From contig UQAU01000014.1 of NCBI GenBank assembly GCA_900539035.1, positions 1 to 52,574 on the forward strand: a stretch of DNA of 52,574 nucleotides. Reading direction: 5' to 3'. This document shows, one piece after another, positions 25,634 through 32,939 of the stretch. The first letter of the stretch is position 1, and every line of letters begins with the position of its first letter. Source of the DNA: an uncultured Collinsella sp. (lineage in GTDB: Bacteria > Actinomycetota > Coriobacteriia > Coriobacteriales > Coriobacteriaceae). The notes under the pieces were generated by a model. That model saw only the letters and a program-made list of their open reading frames with translations. It made no database searches and was not told where the DNA came from. The position numbers were made by a program, and so were the translations under genes.

Positions 25634-27061
25634 CTATGCCTCGGCAGTGTCCAGATCGAAGCCAAAGTAGCGAACGGAATTGTTGTAGCTGATATCGCGC
25701 ACGATGGTGCCCAGCAGCTCCATGTCGGCCGGATACTTGCCCTGCTCAACCCACTCGCCGATCACGCTGCACAGCACGCGACGGAAATACTCGTGACGCG
25801 GATAGGACAGGAAGGAGCGGGAGTCGGTGAGCATGCCGACAAAGTTGCCCAGGACGCCCTCGTTGGCAAGGGCGGTAAGCTGCTCGCGCATGCCGACCTC
25901 GTTGTCGTTGAACCACCAGGCAGAGCCGTTCTGAATCTTGCCAGCGGTCGGGGCCTCCTGGAAGCAACCCATGACGGTATCGATCATGGTGTTATCGATG
26001 GGGTTCAGGCTGTACAGGATGGTCTTGGGCAGGCCGCAGGTCTCCTGGATGGAGTTGAGGAAATCGGCGAGCTGGTCGGACGGCGTGTAGTTGGAGATGC
26101 AGTCGTAGCCGGTGTCGGGACCGAGCTTGGCGAACATGGCGCGGTTGTTGTCGCGCTTGCAGCCAAAGTGCAGCTGCATGGCCCAGCCCAGACGGACATA
26201 CTCGCCGGCGACAAACTGCATAAAGGCAGTCTTGTACTTGAGGATCTCTTCCTCGGTAAGCGGCTCAGCAGCCAGACCCTTGGCAAAGATGGCCTCGATC
26301 TCGTCAGCGGTAGCCGGTACGTACATAACGTAGTCGAGTGCATGGTCGGATGCGCGGCAGCCCAGCTCGTGAGCAACGTCGTAGCGCTTGGAGATGGCCG
26401 CCTTCATGCCCTCGAAGTCGCTGACCTCAACGCCGGCAACCTCGGAGAGGTGCCTGCAGTAGTCGGCAAACTCCTGGCCACGCTCGATGCGCAGAGCGGC
26501 ATCGGGGCGCATGGCGGGAACGACCTGAACGTCAAAGCTGTCATCGGCGGCAATCTTCTTGTGCCACTCAAAGCTGTCGGCGGGGTCGTCAGTAGTGCAG
26601 ATCATGCGGACGTTGGACTGCTTGATCAGGTTGCGGCAGGTGAAGCTGGCCTCGGCGAGCTTGGCGTTGGCAAGGTCCCAGACCTCCTGGGCGGTCTTGC
26701 CGTTGAGGACGCCCTCGTAGCCAAAGTAGCGCTTAAGCTCCAGGTGGCTCCACTCAAAGACGGGGTTGCCGACGCAGCGACCCAGAGTCTCGGCCCACTT
26801 TTGGAACTTCTCGCGAGCAGGGGCGTCGCCAGTGATAAAACGCTCGTCGACGCCGTTGGCACGCATCAGGCGCCACTTGTAGTGGTCGCCGCCCAGCCAA
26901 ACCTCGGTGATGTTCTCGAAACGCTTGTCCTCCCAGATCTCCTTGGGGGAAATGTGGCAGTGGTAGTCGACGATGGGCATGCCCTCGGCAAAGTTGTGGA
27001 ACAGCTCCTCACCGGTCTTGGTGCTCAGCAGGAAATCCTGATCGTCCATAAAGTTTTTCAT
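25634..27061 (-). CDS. uxaC: Glucuronate/galacturonate isomerase
   Basis: A 475-residue UxaC. The metal-binding start of the amidohydrolase-like barrel MPIVDYHCHISPKEIWEDK is present, as are WGEYVRLGWAMQLHFG-like and MLTDSRSFLSYPRHEYFRR blocks near the C-terminus. It isomerises D-galacturonate to tagaturonate (and D-glucuronate to fructuronate). ATG at 27061 follows AAAGGGGCT; the longer frame to 27205 runs through the operators and promoter and is not coding. It is the first gene of the operon, under the two GTGAACGTTCAC operators upstream. Confidence 0.93.
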   Translation of the reverse strand: MKNFMDDQDFLLSTKTGEELFHNFAEGMPIVDYHCHISPKEIWEDKRFENITEVWLGGDHYKWRLMRANGVDERFITGDAPAREKFQKWAETLGRCVGNPVFEWSHLELKRYFGYEGVLNGKTAQEVWDLANAKLAEASFTCRNLIKQSNVRMICTTDDPADSFEWHKKIAADDSFDVQVVPAMRPDAALRIERGQEFADYCRHLSEVAGVEVSDFEGMKAAISKRYDVAHELGCRASDHALDYVMYVPATADEIEAIFAKGLAAEPLTEEEILKYKTAFMQFVAGEYVRLGWAMQLHFGCKRDNNRAMFAKLGPDTGYDCISNYTPSDQLADFLNSIQETCGLPKTILYSLNPIDNTMIDTVMGCFQEAPTAGKIQNGSAWWFNDNEVGMREQLTALANEGVLGNFVGMLTDSRSFLSYPRHEYFRRVLCSVIGEWVEQGKYPADMELLGTIVRDISYNNSVRYFGFDLDTAEA

Positions 27062-27113
27062 CAAACAGCCCCTTTGCTGGCAAGGCGGGCGCACGACGCG
27101 CTCGTTATCCTTT

Positions 27114-27167
27114 AGGTGAACGTTCACTATACTAATCCATTGCAACTCAAAAGGTGAACGTTCACCT
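27114..27167 (-). promoter_or_regulatory. uxaC promoter with two GTGAACGTTCAC operators
   Basis: AGGTGAACGTTCACTA (core 27116-27127) and AGGTGAACGTTCACCT (27152-27167) have centres 38 bases apart. On the minus strand a -10-like TATAGT lies directly before the first core, so occupancy would block RNA polymerase. Degenerate half-sites follow near 27179-27205. The adjacent lacI gene is the obvious candidate regulator. A third identical core is at 2210-2221. Confidence 0.75.
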
Positions 27168-27298
27168 AACCACCATGGGGTGAACGGTAGGTTTTGCCCG
27201 TTCAACGGTTGCCGGAGCTGTGACTTGCATGTATTGCGGACCGGTTGGCGTCCCCGAACACCGAACTTGAGCGCTTTTGCTCAGGTGGGTCATGTTCC

Positions 27299-27495
27299 GA
27301 CGTGCATTTTTGGGAGTATTCAGCATCGAAGCGCGCCGCGCGCCGTCCTCGGCGCCCCGTTTGGTGCGCATATTGCGTCCGATCGGCATAAAAAGTGCCG
27401 CCGATGGCGAAATACGCCACCGGCGGCACTTAAAACAGTCGTTCTGCACCTCATTCAGGGCATGCCAATGCTGAATACTCCCAAAAATGCACGTC
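27299..27495. repeat. 197-bp element with perfect 28-bp terminal inverted repeats
   Basis: 27299-27326 and 27468-27495 are exact reverse complements; the arm contains GCATTTTTGGGAGTATTCAG. A third copy of the arm (26 bases, one mismatch) is at 47395-47420. The interior holds the lacI terminator and no gene. The size and ends resemble a MITE, but no target duplication is evident. Confidence 0.7.
27388..27431 (-). terminator. Terminator of the hexuronate lacI gene
   Basis: 11-bp stem AAGTGCCGCCG (27393-27403) with CGGCGGCACTT (27421-27431), extended by TGGCG/CGCCA, then CTTTTTATG on the minus strand. It lies inside the 197-bp inverted-repeat element. Confidence 0.85.
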
Positions 27496-27521
27496 GCAAG
27501 AGGGGGTACCTGCTCAATCGG

Positions 27522-28601
27522 CTAAATACCCGCAAGTTCGCAGTAGCGGTCGACATTGCTGGCAAATACCATCTCGACGGCGCCCTTCTGGACGGGCACC
27601 GTCGGGGTCCTTCCCCACAGCAGATAATCGCCCAGCGTCTTAGCGCCGCGATACGCCAGGCTCGTCGGGTCCTTATAGACAATATTGGTAAAGATACCGC
27701 GGCGCAAGGCCAGGGCGCTTTCGGGAAACAGGTCGTTGCCGATCACCATAACCTGACCGGCCTTGCCGCTCGAGACAAGCGCATCGGCAACCACTTCGGA
27801 ACCAACGGCAAAAACGCTACAAATGAGCTCAGGGGCGTCCGGCGCACTCAAGCGCTTTTCGAGCTCATGCTTGAGCTGTTTGACTTGCGCATGGGCACCT
27901 GCAAGATCCTCGACCTGCCATGGAATATCTCGTTCGCGCAGGTAATTGTGGAAGGCACGGGCGGTTAGATAGTGTGAATCGGTATATGGGTCGCCCGTCA
28001 AAAGGAGCACGCGGGCGTCGGCCCCAGAAGCATTGACCAGGTTTGCCGCCTGCTCGGCCATAAGGCTACCTGCCGTCGAATAATCGGCCAAGCTCGCACC
28101 CAAACGATTCAAATGCGGACGGTCGCCGTCGACAAGCTCAATCGTCACGCCCGCCTCGGCGATCTGTCCCAAAAGCTCAGTCGCACGATCGTCGCCCGGC
28201 GCATAGGCGAGCAAGCCATCAATCTTCTCGCCCACCTGCAGACGCTCGTCGATTTGCTCGAGTGCATCAGCGTAGCCGCCCACGCCAAATTCAACGCGCT
28301 CAACCGTAATGCCCCGGTCGATGACCTCCTGTTCAAAGCGATTGCAGCCTTCCCACAGGTAACGGAAAAAGTACGCTCCCTCGCGCGATGCGCGGGGCAG
28401 GCAAAACACCAGATTGATATCCTTGCGGCGCAGGCTTGAGGCACTTGTGTTGCGGTGATAGCCCATGGCCTCGGCCTTAGCGTTCACCTTGGCGCGCACG
28501 GATTCGCTCACGCCGGCCTTTCCCGTCAGAGCCTTGTGCACGGTATTGATGGAAACGCCAAGCTCGGCGGCTATGTCCTTCATGGTTACGCGAGCGCTCA
28601 T
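27522..28601 (-). CDS. LacI-family transcriptional regulator, probably of the uxa operon
   Basis: A 359-residue repressor. The N-terminal LacI helix-turn-helix and hinge (TMKDIAAELGVSINTVHKAL, then SESVRAKVNAKAEAMGYHRN) is followed by a periplasmic-binding-protein-like ligand domain (ASGADARVLLLTGDPYTDSHY, then VMVIGNDLFPESALALRRGIF near the C-terminus). ATG at 28601 follows CGGAGTAA. It lies upstream of uxaC on the same strand but is separated by 460 bases with its own terminator. The twin palindromes in front of uxaC are of LacI type, so control by galacturonate-derived inducer is likely. The matching palindrome at 2210 would place the DUF6198 region in the same regulon. Confidence 0.9.
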   Translation of the reverse strand: MSARVTMKDIAAELGVSINTVHKALTGKAGVSESVRAKVNAKAEAMGYHRNTSASSLRRKDINLVFCLPRASREGAYFFRYLWEGCNRFEQEVIDRGITVERVEFGVGGYADALEQIDERLQVGEKIDGLLAYAPGDDRATELLGQIAEAGVTIELVDGDRPHLNRLGASLADYSTAGSLMAEQAANLVNASGADARVLLLTGDPYTDSHYLTARAFHNYLRERDIPWQVEDLAGAHAQVKQLKHELEKRLSAPDAPELICSVFAVGSEVVADALVSSGKAGQVMVIGNDLFPESALALRRGIFTNIVYKDPTSLAYRGAKTLGDYLLWGRTPTVPVQKGAVEMVFASNVDRYCELAGI

Positions 28602-28698
28602 GCGGTTACTCCGTTATAGATAAGTTGCCAATTAATAGTCCAGTTAACGATACCCCAAAAATACTCTTCGACTCGCCGTGCTCTCCCTCAAATGCACA

Positions 28699-28732
28699 AA
28701 GCGCCCCGTGAACGGATGCCCGCGGAGCGCTT
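28699..28732 (-). terminator. Terminator after the feo operon
   Basis: 10-bp stem AAGCGCCCCG (28699-28708) with CGGAGCGCTT (28723-28732), one G-T pair. On the minus strand CTTTGTGCATTT follows; the T-run is weak. Confidence 0.55.
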
Positions 28733-28745
28733 GGATGTCCGGACC

Positions 28746-28946
28746 TTATTTGATACCGCGCCCCAAGTCTTCGGCGATTTTGTCTACGCCTTTCAGTGCG
28801 GCGCAGGTCTTTTTATTGGAGCAATGCCCCGTGCAAACGCCACCCTGAGCGCAGTCGGCGCAGGTGCCCTTGCGATAGATGCGCACGCACACAGCAACAA
28901 ATGCAACGCCGATAACAGCCAGTACAACAATATCGATAGGTGCCAT
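28746..28946 (-). CDS. FeoB-associated Cys-rich membrane protein
   Basis: A 66-residue protein with one N-terminal TM segment (IDIVVLAVIGVAFVAVCVRI), then a cysteine cluster CADCAQGGVCTGHCSNKKTC with six Cys. This is the hallmark of the small FeoB-associated (FeoC-position) proteins of Gram-positive anaerobes. It probably helps iron handling or complex stability at the membrane. ATG at 28946 follows GAGGAGG. It is 176 bases downstream of feoB, beyond a terminator-like hairpin, so it may be expressed partly by read-through. Confidence 0.88.
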   Translation of the reverse strand: MAPIDIVVLAVIGVAFVAVCVRIYRKGTCADCAQGGVCTGHCSNKKTCAALKGVDKIAEDLGRGIK

Positions 28947-28997
28947 AGCAAGCCTCCTCTAGTTAACCATCACTTACTTTACCCCATTCTCCACCTA

Positions 28998-29024
28998 CCA
29001 AAAAGGGACAGGTTTATTTTGGTC
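28998..29024. other. Short inverted repeat in the feoB-downstream gap
   Basis: ACCAAAA and TTTTGGT enclose AGGGACAGGTTTA. No gene or clear promoter is visible in this 175-base gap apart from this and the feoB terminator. Confidence 0.3.
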
Positions 29025-29059
29025 GGTTTTATCTGCGGAAACGCCACATCTCCCCCACC

Positions 29060-29092
29060 AAAAAGCCCGAGTGTCGCTGGGACACCCGGGCT
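29060..29092 (-). terminator. feoB terminator
   Basis: 12-bp stem AGCCCGAGTGTC (29064-29075) with GACACCCGGGCT (29081-29092), one G-T pair, 5-base loop, then CTTTTTGG on the minus strand. Confidence 0.8.
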
Positions 29093-29121
29093 CGTGGAAA
29101 GGGGTTAATCCTTATTCGGAC

Positions 29122-31449
29122 TTAAGCGGAAACTGCGGCGGAAGCAGTGTTGGTCTCGTCCTCATCGGTCCATGCATGCTTGGGCATGGGACGGAAAATC
29201 TGGAAGAGCATCGCAACCAGCAGCACAATGGCCACAACCGTCCAGATACCAAACTGCCCAAGGACAAGCAGGTTGTAGAACTGGTTGATGAAGAGGCCGA
29301 TCACCCAAGCGAAGGCGCACTCGTAGCCAATGGCAATCGCAGTCCACTTGCCGGAATCCATCTGGTTGCGGATGGTGCCAATGGCGGCAAAGCATGGAGC
29401 GCACAGCAGGTTGAAGGCGCCGAAGGCAACGCAAGCGCCCATGGTGGGGAACATGCCGGCAAACGCGGTCCACAGGCTCGGGTCAGTCTCGCCGGCGTCG
29501 GCGACGGACAGCAGCGAACCGGCGGTTGCGACGACGTTCTCCTTAGCCACAAGGCCCGAGACGGTCAGCGCAGTTGCCTGCCAGGTGCTAAAGCCGAGCG
29601 GGGCGAAGATCCAGGCGACCAGGTTGCCCAGCATGGCAAGCACGGAGTAGTCCATGAACTCCTCGGGGATGCCCTCCATAGCAGGCAGGAAGCCAAACGT
29701 GCCGTTGTAGCTACCAAAGTTGGACAGGAACCACACCACGACAGTGGACGCGAAGATGACCGTGCCGGCCTTCTTGATAAAGGCCCAGCAGCGCTCCCAA
29801 ACGTGCAGTGCCCAAGAGCGGATCGCCGGGAAGTGGTAGGCGGGGAGCTCCATGACAAACGGGGTCGGACGGCCGGCGAAGAGCTTGGTCTTCTTGAGCA
29901 TGAGGCCCGAGGCGATGACGGCAAAGACACCCAGGAAGTAGAAGAGCGGGCTGATCCACGCGGCGGTGGTGGAAGAATCGCCGATGATGGAACCCATGAG
30001 CAGGGCAATGATCGGCAGCTTAGCGCCACAGGGAATGAACGTGGTGGTCATGACCGTCATGCGGCGGTCCTTCTCGTTCTCGATGGTCTTGGTGGCCATG
30101 ACGCCGGGGACGCCGCAGCCCGAGGACACGAGCATGGGGATAAAGGACTTACCGGACAGGCCAAAGCGGCGGAACACGCGGTCCATGATGAAGGCGACGC
30201 GGGCCATGTAACCGCAGTCCTCCAGGAAAGACAGCATCACAAAGAGCAGGAACATCTGCGGGACGAAGCCAAAGATGGCACCCAAACCCCCGACAATACC
30301 GTCACAGACGAGCGAATCGACCAGGCCGCCGTCCTCGGTGCCGCCCGCCACAAGGGCGTCGTGCACCATGGTGGTGATACCCGGGACATAGGGGCCGTAC
30401 TGCGCCGGGTCGACCGAGTCGGCGTTGTCGCCCGCGGCCTCGACAGCCTCGTCATAGGCGTCGCGGCCCTGACCGAGCACATACCAACCGTCGGTGCCGA
30501 AGAGCTGATCGTTGGTGAAGTCGGTCACCGTGCCGCCCAAGGTAGAAACGGCGATGTAGTACACGCAGAACATGATGACCACAAAGATCGGCAGGCCCAG
30601 GATACGGTTGGTAACCACACGGTCGATCTTCTCGGAGGTGCTCATCTTGGCCGGAGCCTTGGTGAGGCACTCATCGATGATGTGCGCGATGACGCTATAG
30701 CGCTCACCGGTGATGATGGACTCGGCGTCATCGTCGCAGTCCTGCTCGCACTGAGCGACCAGCTCCTCGACGCGAGCGGCTTTCTCCTTAGTGAGGTTAA
30801 TGAGCTTGCAGGCGTCTGCATCACGCTCGAACAGCTTGACGGCATAGTAGCGGCGCTTGTTGGCGGGGACGCTTGCCGGCAGGTTGTTTTCGATGTGGTC
30901 CAGAACGTCCTCGATGGAGGAATCGAACTTGTGCTCCGGCACCTGGCCCTTGGAAGCAGCGGACTTCTTGACCTGCTCGAAGAGCTCCTTGATGCCCTTG
31001 TTCTTAAGAGCCGAGATCATCATGACCGGGCAGCCGAGCTTCTTGGAGAGCTTGTCCGTGTCGATCTTGTCGCCGTTCTTCTCGACCAAGTCGGCCATGT
31101 TGAGGGCGACGACCACGGGCAGGCCGGTCTCGATAACCTGAAGCGCCAGGTACAGGTTACGCTCGAGGTTGGTGGCATCGACGACTTGGACGACAACATC
31201 GGGCTCGCCGCTCATGAGGTAATCGCGCGAGCATTGCTCCTCGGGGCTGTAGGGGGAAAGCGAGTAGATGCCGGGGAGGTCCGTGATGGTAACGTTCTTG
31301 TCGCTTAGGAGCTTGGCCTCCTTTTTCTCAACCGTGACGCCGGGCCAGTTGCCAACGTAGCCGTTGGCGCCGGTGATCAGGTTGAAAAGCGTGGTCTTAC
31401 CGCAGTTGGGGTTACCCGCCAGTGCGACATGGATCTGAGAATCCGCCAT
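29122..31449 (-). CDS. feoB: Ferrous iron transporter FeoB
   Basis: A 775-residue FeoB. The N-terminal G-domain has G1 GNPNCGKTT, G2/switch region WPGVTVEKKE, G3 DLPGIYSL and G4 NMAD. A helical spacer is followed by the membrane part with Gate motifs (SGCGVPGVMATKT, FIPCGAKLPI) and a C-terminal Cys-containing Gate repeat (LLCAPCFAAIGTI). It imports Fe2+ in a GTP-dependent manner. ATG at 31449 follows GAAGGATTGA. It is the third gene of the feoA-feoA-feoB run, and a DtxR-like palindrome precedes it. Confidence 0.97.
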   Translation of the reverse strand: MADSQIHVALAGNPNCGKTTLFNLITGANGYVGNWPGVTVEKKEAKLLSDKNVTITDLPGIYSLSPYSPEEQCSRDYLMSGEPDVVVQVVDATNLERNLYLALQVIETGLPVVVALNMADLVEKNGDKIDTDKLSKKLGCPVMMISALKNKGIKELFEQVKKSAASKGQVPEHKFDSSIEDVLDHIENNLPASVPANKRRYYAVKLFERDADACKLINLTKEKAARVEELVAQCEQDCDDDAESIITGERYSVIAHIIDECLTKAPAKMSTSEKIDRVVTNRILGLPIFVVIMFCVYYIAVSTLGGTVTDFTNDQLFGTDGWYVLGQGRDAYDEAVEAAGDNADSVDPAQYGPYVPGITTMVHDALVAGGTEDGGLVDSLVCDGIVGGLGAIFGFVPQMFLLFVMLSFLEDCGYMARVAFIMDRVFRRFGLSGKSFIPMLVSSGCGVPGVMATKTIENEKDRRMTVMTTTFIPCGAKLPIIALLMGSIIGDSSTTAAWISPLFYFLGVFAVIASGLMLKKTKLFAGRPTPFVMELPAYHFPAIRSWALHVWERCWAFIKKAGTVIFASTVVVWFLSNFGSYNGTFGFLPAMEGIPEEFMDYSVLAMLGNLVAWIFAPLGFSTWQATALTVSGLVAKENVVATAGSLLSVADAGETDPSLWTAFAGMFPTMGACVAFGAFNLLCAPCFAAIGTIRNQMDSGKWTAIAIGYECAFAWVIGLFINQFYNLLVLGQFGIWTVVAIVLLVAMLFQIFRPMPKHAWTDEDETNTASAAVSA

Positions 31450-31524
31450 TCAATCCTTCTTCCTTGTGTGCCCGCGCTGCTTTCTCCACACGGGCTGGAT
31501 AATGTGCTTCAAAAATGCTGCATT

Positions 31525-31544
31525 AAGTTAGAAAAACCTAACTT
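31525..31544 (-). promoter_or_regulatory. DtxR/IdeR-like palindrome between feoA and feoB
   Basis: AAGTTAG-AAAAAC-CTAACTT. Read on the minus strand it contains TTAGGTTTTTCTAA, close to the iron-repressor consensus of Actinobacteria (TTAGGTTAG-C-TAACCTAA type). Its place inside the operon suggests a second, iron-controlled start for feoB. Confidence 0.55.
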
Positions 31545-31572
31545 TATCTGCAGAAATATACGCCGCAAGCCC

Positions 31573-31794
31573 CTACTGGACCTCGACGACGGCCGCCTCC
31601 TCCTTGCGGATGGAAAGCTCGTAGCCGCGCACGTTGATCTCGACCGGATCACCGAGCGGCGCAACCTTCACGACCTTGAACGAAGTGCCCTTGATGAGCC
31701 CCAGGTCCATAAGGTGGCGGCGAAGCGCACCCTCACCGTGAAGCTTGACGATGGTAGAGCTCTCGCCCACCTTAACGTCACCCAACGTCTTCAT
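31573..31794 (-). CDS. feoA: FeoA-family protein
   Basis: A 73-residue SH3-like FeoA domain protein (LGDVKVGESSTIVKLHG, then RRHLMDLGLIKGTSFKVVK, then GYELSIRKEEA). FeoA proteins bind FeoB and are required for Fe2+ uptake. It lies 39 bases downstream of a second feoA and 123 bases upstream of feoB. ATG at 31794 follows a GGGGGACAAGAGG site. Confidence 0.93.
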   Translation of the reverse strand: MKTLGDVKVGESSTIVKLHGEGALRRHLMDLGLIKGTSFKVVKVAPLGDPVEINVRGYELSIRKEEAAVVEVQ

Positions 31795-31833
31795 CCTCTT
31801 GTCCCCCTTTCGGTTTTTATCAAATGCTGTGGA

Positions 31834-32076
31834 CTAACCGACGGTCATGATGTGCATGGCAACCTTGGAATCGATGCCAAAGCGTGCGCCCAGTACCGTG
31901 ACGATGATATTGGCGCCACTCGAGCTCACAACGTGGATTTCGTTGCCCTCGACAAAGCCGAGGTCCTTGAGGTGGTGCTTCATGTCCTCATTGCCCTTTA
32001 CACGAGACACGCGCACGGTTTCGCCCGCTTTTACCATCGAAAGCGGCATAGCCGGCATCTGCGGTCCGCAAGACAT
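31834..32076 (-). CDS. feoA: FeoA-family protein (first copy of the operon)
   Basis: An 80-residue FeoA domain (MVKAGETVRVSRVKGNED, then HHLKDLGFVEGNEIHVVSSSG, then GARFGIDSKVAMHIMTV). Two different FeoA proteins before FeoB is a frequent arrangement in anaerobes. It is the first gene after the iron-type operator region at 32119-32172. ATG at 32076 follows AGGAGCC; the N-terminus MSCGPQMPAMPL is short and Cys-containing. Confidence 0.92.
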   Translation of the reverse strand: MSCGPQMPAMPLSMVKAGETVRVSRVKGNEDMKHHLKDLGFVEGNEIHVVSSSGANIIVTVLGARFGIDSKVAMHIMTVG

Positions 32077-32118
32077 GAGTGGCTCCTAACGTCAGTTCGT
32101 CCTCAACATCGACGCGAT

Positions 32119-32172
32119 AAAAGTTAACCACGTCTATGTTCGCTTTAGTAAACTAACACGTGGTTAACTTTT
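32119..32172 (-). promoter_or_regulatory. feo promoter region with paired 15-bp inverted repeat
   Basis: AAAAGTTAACCACGT (32119-32133) and ACGTGGTTAACTTTT (32158-32172) are exact complements. Between them sits TTAGT-AA-ACTAA (32145-32156), a DtxR/MntR-like palindrome. The arrangement, 43 bases before the first feoA, suggests binding of a metal-responsive repressor, possibly two dimers. The metal (Fe or Mn) cannot be decided from sequence. Confidence 0.6.
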
Positions 32173-32224
32173 TGGAAAGGGTTCCCATTCAGATTTCGGA
32201 AAAGTTTCCTATACGAAACAAAAC

Positions 32225-32260
32225 AAAAAGGCGTGGCAAAGAGCTGTCCTTTGCCGCGCC
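32225..32260 (-). terminator. Terminator of the HPr gene
   Basis: 12-bp stem GGCGTGGCAAAG (32230-32241) with CTTTGCCGCGCC (32249-32260), one G-T pair, then CTTTTTG on the minus strand, 9 bases past the HPr stop. Confidence 0.85.
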
Positions 32261-32269
32261 CTGTCATGC

Positions 32270-32518
32270 TTAGAGCGAGAGGTTTCTGATCGACGTAACG
32301 CAGGAAGCCTCGTCTACGCCCGAAACGCGAAAGATGATGTCCTCGCCGCACTCGCCGTAGAGAGCCATGAGGCCCATGACATCGCGACCGTCGGTATGGC
32401 GGTCGCCGATGCTGACCGACACGTCGCTACGGTGCTTGGCAATGATGTCATAGAGCAGCGCAACCGGGCGGGCGTGTAGTCCCAACGGATCTTTAATCGT
32501 CTTTGTAAACTCGACCAT
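32270..32518 (-). CDS. HPr-family phosphocarrier with Asp at position 46
   Basis: An 82-residue HPr-like protein. The active-site His15 is intact in DPLGLHARPVALL, so it can accept phosphate from enzyme I. The regulatory serine region that normally reads S46-I-M-G is here D46-V-M-G (DGRDVMGLMAL), so HPr-kinase phosphorylation is impossible and the residue mimics phospho-Ser. ATG at 32518 follows GGGAGGGGAC; the longer frame to 32563 overlaps that site. It is monocistronic and not next to ptsI. It could be a general HPr or a specialised/regulatory (Crh-like) variant, though Crh would lack His15. Confidence 0.88.
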   Translation of the reverse strand: MVEFTKTIKDPLGLHARPVALLYDIIAKHRSDVSVSIGDRHTDGRDVMGLMALYGECGEDIIFRVSGVDEASCVTSIRNLSL

Positions 32519-32610
32519 GTCCCCTCCCACGACATCACACATTCGGCCGGCAAACCCAGCCACGTGGTAGTTATTGTAGCGTTAGATGTTTATCGAGGGC
32601 CCCTCCGGAT

Positions 32611-32840
32611 ACCCCGTGGTCAAAAAGTGGCAAATATGAGTACTGTCACAAATTTAGTAGCAGCAAAATCGAGAGCAAATTGCCTAGCTTGAGCGATTCG
32701 AAGAGGTTGAAAGCCGTCAAACGCCCTTTAAAGGGGGTTTGATAAATTGATTTTGAGCCCATTTTTGCTCAGAACAGGCCGATAGATATGGCACTTATTT
32801 TGCAACAGTACTCATATTTGGCATTTTTTGCCCACGGGGT
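32611..32840. repeat. 230-bp MITE-like element with 36-bp terminal inverted repeats
   Basis: 32611-32646 and 32805-32840 are reverse complements with 3 mismatches in 36; both ends read ACCCCGTGG outside and AAATATGAGTACTGT inside. Weaker complementarity continues inward (CAAATTTAGTAGC against CAAAATAAGTGCC). A central palindrome TCAAACGCCC/GGGGGTTTGA lies near 32718-32743. No open reading frame is present. It fills most of the 421-base gap between the HPr gene and the amino-acid permease. Confidence 0.7.
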
Positions 32841-32860
32841 CCAAAGCCATGCCCCAAAAC

Positions 32861-32892
32861 ACAAAAGGAGGGGCCTCGTAAGGCCCCTCCTT
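32861..32892 (-). terminator. Terminator of the APC permease gene
   Basis: 12-bp perfect stem AAGGAGGGGCCT (32865-32876) with AGGCCCCTCCTT (32881-32892), tetraloop, then CTTTTGTGTTTT on the minus strand. Confidence 0.85.
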
Positions 32893-32939
32893 AGGAAAGG
32901 GAATCGATTTGTTCCACAGCCGTAGATTAATCCTAGCCG

